This document shows positions 57,119 to 64,000 of a DNA stretch of 64,000 nt, piece by piece; within the stretch, counting starts at the first letter, position 1, and every line of letters starts with the position of its first letter. The notes below the pieces were generated by a model. It was not told where the DNA came from, ran no database searches, and worked only from the letters and a program-made list of their open reading frames with translations. The position numbers and the translations under genes are program-made. The stretch comes from Sphingomonas piscis (lineage in GTDB: Bacteria > Pseudomonadota > Alphaproteobacteria > Sphingomonadales > Sphingomonadaceae): NCBI RefSeq assembly GCF_011300455.1, contig NZ_CP049869.1, forward strand, positions 1,054,001 through 1,118,000, given 5' to 3'.

Positions 57119-57717
57119 CGAGAGAAACAGCGCCGCGCCGCCGAACCAGAAGCTGTAGCGAACCGTGTCGGGAATTCCGCCCCCACGTCGGCATTGGACA
57201 CGCCGAGCGAATCAAGCGCCCACGGGAATGCCGAACCTATGACGGCGCCTGCGCCGATAAAGGCTGTCTGTACTGCATAGCCGGTCGCATGCTGATCCTT
57301 GCGCAGCATGTCGCCGACGAATGCCCGAAACGGCTCCATCGAGATGTTGAGGCTTGCGTCCAGCGTCCAGAGAAGAAGGGCCGACACCAGCAGGAGGTCG
57401 GACAATGGCATCAGAAACAGGGATAAGGCCGCGAGCACTGCCCCCGCCAAAAAATAGGGGCGACGCCGCCCGAGACGGCCGAGCCAGGTGCGATCCGACA
57501 TATAGCCGACGATCGGCTGCACCAGCAGGCCGGTCAGCGGCGCCGCGATCCACAAGGCGGGCAGGTCGTCGAGACTTGATCCAAGCGATTGAAAGATCCG
57601 GCTCATGTTCGCGTTCTGCAGCGCGAAGCCGATCTGGATGCCGAAGAAGCCAAAGGAAATGTTCCACAAGCCGGACAGCGGCTGCCGCGGCTTACCCATG
57701 GCCGAATGATCGTTCAT
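57100..57717 (-). CDS. MFS sugar transporter, N-terminal part (frameshift-separated)
   Basis: The first half of an MFS transporter of the GPH/SUC-like group (LWNISFGFFGIQIGFALQNA, then LTGLLVQPIVGYMSDRTWLGRLGRRRPY, a clear motif-A-like loop). Members of this group in gammaproteobacteria and alphaproteobacteria carry maltose or other disaccharides. The native frame breaks at the G5 run 57180-57184; adding one G gives GGGIPDTVRYSFWFGGAALF and joins the C-terminal part, total about 500 residues. It lies 104 bases downstream of the LacI-type gene, with an operator-like site in between. Role in uptake of maltose or a glucan fragment is inferred from the locus. Confidence 0.85.
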   Translation of the reverse strand: MNDHSAMGKPRQPLSGLWNISFGFFGIQIGFALQNANMSRIFQSLGSSLDDLPALWIAAPLTGLLVQPIVGYMSDRTWLGRLGRRRPYFLAGAVLAALSLFLMPLSDLLLVSALLLWTLDASLNISMEPFRAFVGDMLRKDQHATGYAVQTAFIGAGAVIGSAFPWALDSLGVSNADVGAEFPTRFATASGSAARRCFSRCYGPS

Positions 57718-57807
57718 GCATCGTCCCCAAGCGGGCGGCTCTAACGGCCGCTCTTCCGGTCAGGCTGGCAGAAGCTCCGAGGCGCGGCAATGCCGACGTC
57801 CTGATTG

Positions 57808-57817
57808 CATACGAATA
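57808..57817. promoter_or_regulatory. LacI-type operator candidate upstream of the MFS gene
   Basis: CATACGAATA is an imperfect form of the CATACGTATG palindrome found twice upstream of the receptor. It lies 91 bases upstream of the MFS transporter start, within the gap between that gene and the LacI-type gene. Confidence 0.5.
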
Positions 57818-57821
57818 CAGA

Positions 57822-58847
57822 TCAGGCGCTTGCCGATGATTCCCGGATCACCAGACGCACGGGCAGAAGGGTCCCGCCCACCTCTTTGCCGTCGATCGAT
57901 CGGAGCAGAACGTCGACAAGGGCCTCACCGGCACCCCGTGCATCCTGACGCATGGTGCTGAGCGGCGGACTTGAAAGGCTGGCTGCGGGAATGTCGTCGA
58001 AGCCGATGATGGCGACCTCATCCGGGATCTTTTTGCCTAAACTCTGAAGCGCATGCATGGCACCGATTGCTGCCATATCGCTTGCAGCGAAGATGGCGTC
58101 GAAGGCCACTCCACGAGCGAGCAGATCGGCCACCGCAGCCCGGCCGTCGGCTTCTTCCGGCTCGGCATCGGCCCGTAAGGCGACGTCGGCATCCAGGCCG
58201 TAGGCAGAAAGGGCGCGGCAATATCCCCGCCACCGATCCAGCAGTTCCGGGTAAGCGGACGTTGCGGTGCCGATAAACGCAATCCGCTTCCGGCCCTGGG
58301 CAATCAGATGTTCGGTAGCGTCGAAACCGCCTTGTTCATTGTCGGAGCAGATGGTGGGTCCGATGCTCGACTTGTCGGCGGATCCCCAGCGAACGAAGTG
58401 AGTCTCCCGCTCTAGTAAGGCGAGTAGCTTCGGCCGGTGCTCGCGATAATCGCCGTAACCAAGAAGAATGATCCCGTCCGCCTTTCGGCTATCTTCATAG
58501 TCGACGTGCCAGTCGGACGAGAGTTGCTGAAAGGAGATCAGCAGGTCATATCCTCGTTGCGCGCAGCAACGCACCATCGGCCCCAGCATTGAAAGGTAGA
58601 AGGGGTTGATTGCTGCGCCGTCCGACGACGGTTCCTCGAAGAACAACAGGGCCAGGGTTTTGGAATGCTGCCGGCGTAGGCTCGAAGCATTCTTGTCGAC
58701 CTTGTAGTTGAGCTGCTCCGCTGCCGCGAGCACGCGCGCCCGGGTATCCGCGCTGACTGAGTGATTGCCCGACAAGGCGCGCGACACCGTTGGCTGGGAA
58801 ACACCTGCCAGTGCTGCAATGTCGAATGAGGTCGGCCGCCTCTGCAT
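57822..58847 (-). CDS. LacI-family transcriptional regulator
   Basis: The 341-residue regulator has an N-terminal LacI HTH (FDIAALAGVSQPTVSRALSG, about 8-28), a hinge (DKNASSLRR) and a periplasmic-binding-protein-like effector domain (FASDMAAIGAMHALQSLG, VAIIGFDDIPAASLSSPPLS). It probably represses the divergent receptor and the adjacent transporter in response to a sugar. It is flanked by three palindromic sites of related sequence. By analogy to Caulobacter and Xanthomonas maltose loci it may sense maltose, but the ligand is not shown by the sequence. Confidence 0.93.
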   Translation of the reverse strand: MQRRPTSFDIAALAGVSQPTVSRALSGNHSVSADTRARVLAAAEQLNYKVDKNASSLRRQHSKTLALLFFEEPSSDGAAINPFYLSMLGPMVRCCAQRGYDLLISFQQLSSDWHVDYEDSRKADGIILLGYGDYREHRPKLLALLERETHFVRWGSADKSSIGPTICSDNEQGGFDATEHLIAQGRKRIAFIGTATSAYPELLDRWRGYCRALSAYGLDADVALRADAEPEEADGRAAVADLLARGVAFDAIFAASDMAAIGAMHALQSLGKKIPDEVAIIGFDDIPAASLSSPPLSTMRQDARGAGEALVDVLLRSIDGKEVGGTLLPVRLVIRESSASA

Positions 58848-58871
58848 GATCCGTGAAAGCTAGAGTGCCTG

Positions 58872-58881
58872 CATACGTATG
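58872..58881. promoter_or_regulatory. LacI-type operator candidate 1
   Basis: CATACGTATG is a perfect 10-base palindrome in the LacI/receptor intergenic region, 25 bases from the regulator start. It has the CG-centred form expected of LacI-family operators. Confidence 0.6.
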
Positions 58882-58925
58882 TATAGCGGCGACGGCGCGG
58901 CTTCGGCTCCACCGCATAAGTTCTG

Positions 58926-58935
58926 AATACGTATG
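58926..58935. promoter_or_regulatory. LacI-type operator candidate 2
   Basis: AATACGTATG matches the first site at nine of ten positions and lies 54 bases from it centre to centre, about five helical turns, a spacing that would allow two dimers on one face of the DNA. It is 121 bases upstream of the receptor start. Confidence 0.6.
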
Positions 58936-59055
58936 TAGCTTCACCTACCTTCTCTTCCGAACCATCCGGCAGCTGATAATCAAGAAGGAATATAGCAGAG
59001 GGCCGCAAAGGCCCCTGATCGCCCGCTGTCTTGCGGGTAAGGAGGGGAGAATAGA

Positions 59056-61923
59056 ATGCTTCGACTGTCGACGCGCGCTCATATCACCGGCGCCGTAAGT
59101 CCTTTCGCACTTGGGGTTGCGCTGATCGTCGGGGCCGCCCCGGCGCATGCCCAAGACACGGCTCAGGAAACCGCAACCTCTGTCGGCCCCTCCACCGATG
59201 GCACGCCCTCCGACGCGGCCGGCGTGGAGGCCGCGCCACCCGTGACGGAGGGCGCTGACCTGGTCGTCACCGGCATCCGCGCGTCACTGGCCCAATCCGA
59301 ACGGATCAAGAAGAACAATGCCGTCATCGTCGAGGCAATCTCGGCCGAAGACATCGGCAAGCTTCCGGACGTGTCGATCGCGGACTCGTTGGCGCGGCTT
59401 CCCGGCGTAACGGCCCAGCGGCTCGAAGGGCGCGACCAGCGCCTGTCCATCCGCGGACTTGGACCGGACTTCGGCACCACGCTTCTGAACGGACGGGAGC
59501 AGGTTACCGTCGGCGACAATCGCGGCGTGGAATACGATCAGTACCCGTCCGAATTCTTCCGCAACGTGATCGTCTACAAGTCGGCAAACGCCGGCGTGGT
59601 GCCAGCGGGCATCTCCGGCACCGTGGACCTTAGAATGCTGCGCCCGTTGAAGGAGAAACCGACGCTAGCGGTGCAGCTTCGCGGCCAGCTAAACAGCCAG
59701 GACAAGCTAAACCCCGAAGGCAAGCGCGTCGGCCATCGAGCGTCGGCAACATGGGTGCAGCAATTCGCCCAGGATACGGTCGGCGTCGCTCTAGGGTTTT
59801 CGACGACGCGCTCTCCCACGCAGAACGAGCGTTACAACAGCTGGGGGTTCCCCGCTGAAGCGACGGTCGGCGGGAACTTCATCATCGGCGGTGCCAAGCC
59901 ATACGTGCAGTCGAGCATTCTCGACCGAACAGGCGTCGTTGGTACCATCGAGGTGCAGCCGAACGATCGGCTCCACATCACCCTCGACGGCCTTTATTCC
60001 AAGTTCAAGGAAACGCAGTACCTGCGTGGCATCGAGTTCCCGATCGCACCCGCATGGGGCAGCGCCGCGACGATTGCTCCGGGTTACACCGTTGAAGATG
60101 GTCTGGTCACGGACGCGACGGTCTCGGGCGTTGTCGGCGTCGTTCGCAACGACTTTAACCGTCGCAAGGCCAACAATTACTCACTTGGCGCAAACGTCGT
60201 CTACGCATTGACCGAAGGGCTGAACCTCACGGTCGACGGCAGCTGGTCGAATACTGAGCGCACCGACTTCCTGCTCGAGAATTACAGCGGCACGGGGTAC
60301 AATCTGTCTGGTGCACGCGACACGCTGAACATCAGCCTAGGCGATGACAACCGCTACCAGATCGTGCCGACGCTGAGCTACACCAATCCCGCCAATTTCG
60401 TCCTGACCGACCCGCGCGGCTGGGGCTACAACGGCACAGCGACGGTTGTTCAATCGGGCTTCCTCAACCGCCCGGACTTCCAGGACGACCTCAAGGCGCT
60501 ACGGACAAGCCTCGACGGCCAGATCGGCGGCGGGTTCCTGAGCAAGTGGGAAGTCGGTGCCATCTTCTCGCGGCGCAGCAAGGACAGCCGGTACAAGAGC
60601 TATTTCCTGTGCCCGAAGGATCCAAATCCCAGCTGCACCCTCACCAGCGGTCAGGCTCTGTCGGCCCCAATTCCGAGCGAGGCCGTCAACGGCACCGTTC
60701 CGCTCGACTACTTGGGTGTTCCGGGCATGCTCGCGCTGGATCCGCTCTATCTTTACCGCAACTCCTACGATCGCGAGTTCGACAACCGTCCGGACTCGCT
60801 GGCTCGGGACTATAATGTGACGGAAAAGGTACTGACCGGTTATGCGGCGCTGACCATCGACACCGAGCTTGGTGCCATGCCTCTCGGCGGAACCGTCGGC
60901 GTTCAGGTGGTGCGGACCAACCAATCGTCAAGCGGACGGTTGGCGAACCTCGCAACCATCGGCGGCGTGCCCACCGTTACCCTGACCGATGCCGAGCAGT
61001 CGCACCGCTACACCGACGTGCTGCCTAGCCTAGCGTTGTCGTTGGAAGCCACCGAAGGGCTGTTCATCAAGGCGGGCGCGTCGAAGACGATGGTTCGCCC
61101 GCGCATGGATCAGGAGCGGATCACCCAGAACGTCTCGATCGACTTCTCGCGGCTGAGCGGCACCACCGCCGCCAACAGCGCGTTCAGCTCGACCGGCGGC
61201 AACCCGGCACTGGAGCCCTACCGATCCCGCAATCTCGACCTCAGCATCGAAAATTACTTCCGCAAGGGTGGCTACCTCGCGCTGACCGCCTTTCGGAAGA
61301 AGCTGACCGATTTCGTCGATCCCAACAATGCGGCCGTCTACGACTTCGCTGACCTCGCGGCCAATCTCCCGGCGGTAATTCGTGCCCAGATCGGCACCAC
61401 GCAGGGTCGCCTTGGGTTCCCGGCCAACACGGGCCGCGGTTACATTCGCGGGCAGGAATTGTCGCTCTCCATGCCCTTCGCCAACTTCAGCTCGGTGCTG
61501 GACGGTTTCGGCATTTTCAGCAGCGTCAGCCGCGTGAAGAGCCGGGTCCGGTTCGCCAACTCGCCGGATGCGATCACCATTCCCGGCCTGTCGAAATGGG
61601 TTGGAACCGCAGAAGGCTATTACGAGAAGAACGGCTTCCAGGCGCGGGTGAGCTACCGCTACCGTTCCAAGTTCCTGGCGGAGATCGCCGGTCTTTCAGC
61701 CAACCCGGAATTCCGGACCGCACGGCCGGAAGGCATTCTCGACGCACAGATCGGCTATGAATTCCAGCCCGGCTCAGCCCTGGAGGGCCTGTCGATCTTG
61801 GCGCAGGGCAAGAACCTGACCGACCGTCCCTTCGTCACGTACGAGCTTGGGGATAGCCGGTTCGTGCGGGACTATCAGCGCTACGGCCGCGACTTCTACT
61901 TGGGCATTGCCTACAAGTTTTAA
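59056..61923 (+). CDS. TonB-dependent receptor of the carbohydrate (maltodextrin-type) group
   Basis: The 955-residue outer-membrane receptor has a signal peptide ending near APAHAQD, a TonB-box-like ADLVVTGIRASLAQS and a plug with LPDVSIADSLARLPGVTAQR, then LEGRDQRLSIRGLGPDF. Its long barrel ends in YLGIAYKF with a terminal Phe. The LARLPGVTAQR and GLGPDFGTTLLNGRE motifs are those of Caulobacter/Xanthomonas carbohydrate receptors such as MalA. A strong AAGGAGG box precedes ATG 59056. It is divergent from the LacI-type gene with shared operators, and is followed by a halogenase-like gene 74 bases later. Likely transports maltodextrins or another glucan fragment. Confidence 0.93.
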   Translation: MLRLSTRAHITGAVSPFALGVALIVGAAPAHAQDTAQETATSVGPSTDGTPSDAAGVEAAPPVTEGADLVVTGIRASLAQSERIKKNNAVIVEAISAEDIGKLPDVSIADSLARLPGVTAQRLEGRDQRLSIRGLGPDFGTTLLNGREQVTVGDNRGVEYDQYPSEFFRNVIVYKSANAGVVPAGISGTVDLRMLRPLKEKPTLAVQLRGQLNSQDKLNPEGKRVGHRASATWVQQFAQDTVGVALGFSTTRSPTQNERYNSWGFPAEATVGGNFIIGGAKPYVQSSILDRTGVVGTIEVQPNDRLHITLDGLYSKFKETQYLRGIEFPIAPAWGSAATIAPGYTVEDGLVTDATVSGVVGVVRNDFNRRKANNYSLGANVVYALTEGLNLTVDGSWSNTERTDFLLENYSGTGYNLSGARDTLNISLGDDNRYQIVPTLSYTNPANFVLTDPRGWGYNGTATVVQSGFLNRPDFQDDLKALRTSLDGQIGGGFLSKWEVGAIFSRRSKDSRYKSYFLCPKDPNPSCTLTSGQALSAPIPSEAVNGTVPLDYLGVPGMLALDPLYLYRNSYDREFDNRPDSLARDYNVTEKVLTGYAALTIDTELGAMPLGGTVGVQVVRTNQSSSGRLANLATIGGVPTVTLTDAEQSHRYTDVLPSLALSLEATEGLFIKAGASKTMVRPRMDQERITQNVSIDFSRLSGTTAANSAFSSTGGNPALEPYRSRNLDLSIENYFRKGGYLALTAFRKKLTDFVDPNNAAVYDFADLAANLPAVIRAQIGTTQGRLGFPANTGRGYIRGQELSLSMPFANFSSVLDGFGIFSSVSRVKSRVRFANSPDAITIPGLSKWVGTAEGYYEKNGFQARVSYRYRSKFLAEIAGLSANPEFRTARPEGILDAQIGYEFQPGSALEGLSILAQGKNLTDRPFVTYELGDSRFVRDYQRYGRDFYLGIAYKF

Positions 61924-61997
61924 GTGTTGGCCATGAGGACAGGCGAGCCTCCTCCCCATTCGTGGCTCGCCTGTCCCCTTTTCTCCCGGGTGTCCAT

Positions 61998-63512
61998 GTG
62001 AGTGACCGCGACTTCCATACCCGCATCACCATCGTCGGCGGCGGCACGGCCGGCTGGATGGCGGCGGCCGTGCTCGCCCCGCTGACGCAGGACGGCTACC
62101 GCATTTGCCTCGTCGAAAGCGACGAGATCGGAACGGTCGGGGTCGGCGAAGCAACCATCCCGCAGATCAATCTCTTTAATCAGGCCCTAGGGATCGACGA
62201 GGACGAGTTCCTGCGGGCAACCGGCGGCACCTTCAAGCTTGGCATCGAGTTCGTAGACTGGGGCCGTATCGGCGACCGCTACATGCATGCGTTCGGCGAC
62301 GTCGGGCGCGACATCGGCATCGTGCCTTTCCAGCATTACTGGACGCGGGCAAGAAAGCTTGGCGTCGGCAAGGATCTTCGCGCCTACGCCCTGAACGAAC
62401 TGGCTGCACGCGCCGGCAAGATGCAGCGGGGCAAGTTGCGGACCACCGACAAACTGCCGCCGATGCCGTACGCGTTCCACTTCGACGCGGGCCTCTACGC
62501 AGCCTTCCTGCGACACATAGCGGAAGCGCGGGGAGTGATCCGCATCGAAGGCAAGATCGTCTCCGCTGAGCTCGAAGGCGAGAGCGGAAATGTCGGCTCG
62601 GTCTCGCTCGACGATGGGCGCTCGATCGAGGGCGACCTATTCCTCGACTGCTCGGGCTTCCGGGGTCTGCTGATCGAAGGGCAGCTTAAGACGGGTTTCG
62701 AAGATTGGAGTCGCTGGCTCCCCTGCGACCGTGCACTGGCGGCTCCGTCGAGTCACGGCGCGGAAGGTCTCATCCCGTATACAAGGGCAACGGCCCGGCC
62801 CGCGGGATGGCAGTGGCGAATTCCGCTGCAACATCGCGTCGGCAACGGCTACGTCTACGCCTCCGCCTTCACCAGCGATGCCCATGCCGAACAGCTGCTT
62901 CTGGCGAACCTCGATGGTGCGCCGCAGGCCGATCCGCGCCCGCTTAGCTTCACCGCCGGACGCCGCCGCAAGTTCTGGAACCGCAACGTCATCGCCCTTG
63001 GCCTTGCCTCCGGTTTTCTCGAGCCGTTGGAATCGACCAGCATTCATCTCGTCCAGTCGAGCCTGCAGCGTCTGCTAGAGTTGCTGCCGCGCGGCACGGA
63101 AAGCGACGTCGAGCGGGCGGAGTTCAACCGCCAGACTGCCGCGGAATATGAGCGTGTCCGGGATTTCCTGATCCTCCACTACAAATTGACCGAGCGTGAC
63201 GACAGCGAGTTCTGGCGCGCCTGCCGGGACATGGCCGTGCCCGACGCGGTGCAGCACAAAGTCGATCTGTTTCGCGGTGCCGGTCATATCGTCCGGGACG
63301 AGCAGGACTTGTTTGCCGAGGTCGCGTGGCTCCAGGTCATGGTCGGACAAGGCATCGTCCCGGAACGAAATCACCCCATGGCCGACAGTGTATCGGAGGC
63401 AGATCTGCAGTCCTATCTCGACACATGGGAGGCTTTGCTCTCTCGCGAAGTGCGCCAGATGCCTGCGCATCAGGACATCATCGCGCAACGATGCGCCGCG
63501 GTTGCTGCATGA
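61998..63512 (+). CDS. Flavin-dependent tryptophan-halogenase-like protein
   Basis: The protein of about 504 residues has the FAD motif GGGTAGW near the N-terminus and the halogenase signature WQWRIP (GWQWRIPLQHR). The two catalytic residues of PrnA-type enzymes are conserved: Lys80 in GTFKLGIEF and Glu345 in LEPLESTSIHLVQ. It belongs to the group commonly encoded next to TonB receptors; for most of these the substrate is unknown. I start it at GTG 61998 because the preceding residues do not match the family; an upstream in-frame ATG at 61962 is the alternative. The TGA overlaps the amylase ATG (63509-63512), so the two are co-translated. Confidence 0.88.
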   Translation: MSDRDFHTRITIVGGGTAGWMAAAVLAPLTQDGYRICLVESDEIGTVGVGEATIPQINLFNQALGIDEDEFLRATGGTFKLGIEFVDWGRIGDRYMHAFGDVGRDIGIVPFQHYWTRARKLGVGKDLRAYALNELAARAGKMQRGKLRTTDKLPPMPYAFHFDAGLYAAFLRHIAEARGVIRIEGKIVSAELEGESGNVGSVSLDDGRSIEGDLFLDCSGFRGLLIEGQLKTGFEDWSRWLPCDRALAAPSSHGAEGLIPYTRATARPAGWQWRIPLQHRVGNGYVYASAFTSDAHAEQLLLANLDGAPQADPRPLSFTAGRRRKFWNRNVIALGLASGFLEPLESTSIHLVQSSLQRLLELLPRGTESDVERAEFNRQTAAEYERVRDFLILHYKLTERDDSEFWRACRDMAVPDAVQHKVDLFRGAGHIVRDEQDLFAEVAWLQVMVGQGIVPERNHPMADSVSEADLQSYLDTWEALLSREVRQMPAHQDIIAQRCAAVAA

Positions 63513-64000
63513 GCCTGCGCCGTACGCTCCTCGGCCTAGTGGCGGCCTGCACTGCCGCAACATCACCGGCACAGGATTTCCGGCAGCGGCCCCCGCAGGA
63601 CGAAGTCATCTATTTCCTGCTTCCGGACCGGTTCGAAAATGGTGACAACCGTAACGATCGCGGCGGCTTGCGCGGTGACCGGCTCGCGACAGGCTTCGAC
63701 CCCACGCACAAGGGTTTCTATCATGGTGGCGATCTTCGCGGGTTGATCAAGCGCCTGGACTACATCCAGGGCCTTGGAGTCACGGCCATTTGGTTTGCGC
63801 CGATATTCAAGAACAAGCCGGTTCAGGGCGGGCCGGGCACCTACAGCGCCGGCTACCACGGTTACTGGGTGACCGACTTCACCCAGGTTGACCCGCACTT
63901 CGGCACCAATGCCGAATTCAAGGCCTTCGTCGACGCCGCCCATGCGCGCGGGATGAAGGTCTACATGGACATTATCACGAACCACACGGCGGACGTGATC
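63509..64000 (+). CDS. Alpha-amylase family (GH13) protein, truncated by the window end
   Basis: The first 164 residues are visible. A signal peptide (MSLRRTLLGLVAACTAATSP) precedes IYFLLPDRFENGDNRND, the HGGDLRGLIKRLDYIQGLGV block and WFAPIFKNKP. Region I reads DIITNHTADV. This is a GH13 periplasmic or secreted alpha-amylase/neopullulanase-type hydrolase. It supports the view that the locus takes up starch or maltodextrin fragments. The catalytic Asp/Glu/Asp lie beyond the window. Confidence 0.9.
   Translation, partial: MSLRRTLLGLVAACTAATSPAQDFRQRPPQDEVIYFLLPDRFENGDNRNDRGGLRGDRLATGFDPTHKGFYHGGDLRGLIKRLDYIQGLGVTAIWFAPIFKNKPVQGGPGTYSAGYHGYWVTDFTQVDPHFGTNAEFKAFVDAAHARGMKVYMDIITNHTADVI

Overview
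The window is a GC-rich, gene-dense chromosomal segment of an alphaproteobacterium, most likely a member of the Sphingomonadales. Supporting signs are the ptsP/RodZ-like/cpoB/tilS/ftsH order, the dciA/DsbA-like/smc run, several large TonB-dependent receptors with AQ-type signal peptides, a fused DUF4130-UdgX protein, a TPR-sulfotransferase beside a receptor, and tryptophan-halogenase-like flavoproteins beside receptors. I see no phage, IS element, integrase, rRNA or CRISPR array. One tRNA (Pro-GGG) is present. No stretch longer than about 300 bases lacks a gene. Layout: 1-8.3 kb holds the end of ptsP, a RodZ-like protein, cpoB, tilS, a GGDEF-EAL protein, ftsH and a small exported protein. From 8.3-14.5 kb come a DUF3667 protein (minus), then nadD-rsfS-rlmH-EnvC-like-ctpA-dsbB-like-coq7, a tightly packed plus-strand run. 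From 14.6-20.4 kb come small exported and membrane proteins, then a radical-SAM DNA-repair gene and a DUF4130-UdgX gene separated by a DUF1080 gene and an aldo/keto reductase. From 20.3-23.4 kb is a Fur-type iron locus (PiuC-like dioxygenase plus siderophore receptor) with two Fur-box-like sites. From 23.4-30.6 kb are smc, two DsbA-like genes and dciA (one minus-strand run), divergent mutY and a membrane-anchored cytochrome c. From 30.6-34.5 kb are a LOG-family gene, a small membrane protein and sdhC-sdhD-sdhA without an adjacent sdhB. From 34.6-38.9 kb are a soluble chemoreceptor-like protein, an SDR, a subclass-B3-type metallo-beta-lactamase, prmA and a small membrane protein. From 38.9-47.6 kb is a long minus-strand run: yajC-secD-secF-bamD-recN-DUF1697-dienelactone hydrolase-ligA. 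From 47.6-50.2 kb are tRNA-Pro, hslU-hslV and an exported hypothetical protein. From 50.3-56 kb are an MFS transporter, a frameshifted TonB receptor and a TPR-sulfotransferase. From 56.2 kb to the end is a carbohydrate-uptake locus: MFS transporter (frameshifted), LacI regulator, divergent TonB receptor, halogenase-like flavoprotein and a GH13 alpha-amylase cut by the window edge. Three CATACG[TA]ATA-type palindromes suggest that the LacI protein controls the whole locus. Two cross-cutting points stand out. First, three genes (ftsH, the 52-54 kb receptor and the 57-kb MFS transporter) each lose frame at a G4/G5 run, and adding one G restores a family-typical protein in every case. The simplest explanation is homopolymer under-calling in the assembly, so these genes should be read as probably intact. 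Second, the best candidates for under-described biology are the radical-SAM/UdgX DNA-repair neighbourhood and the halogenase inside a glucan-uptake locus.
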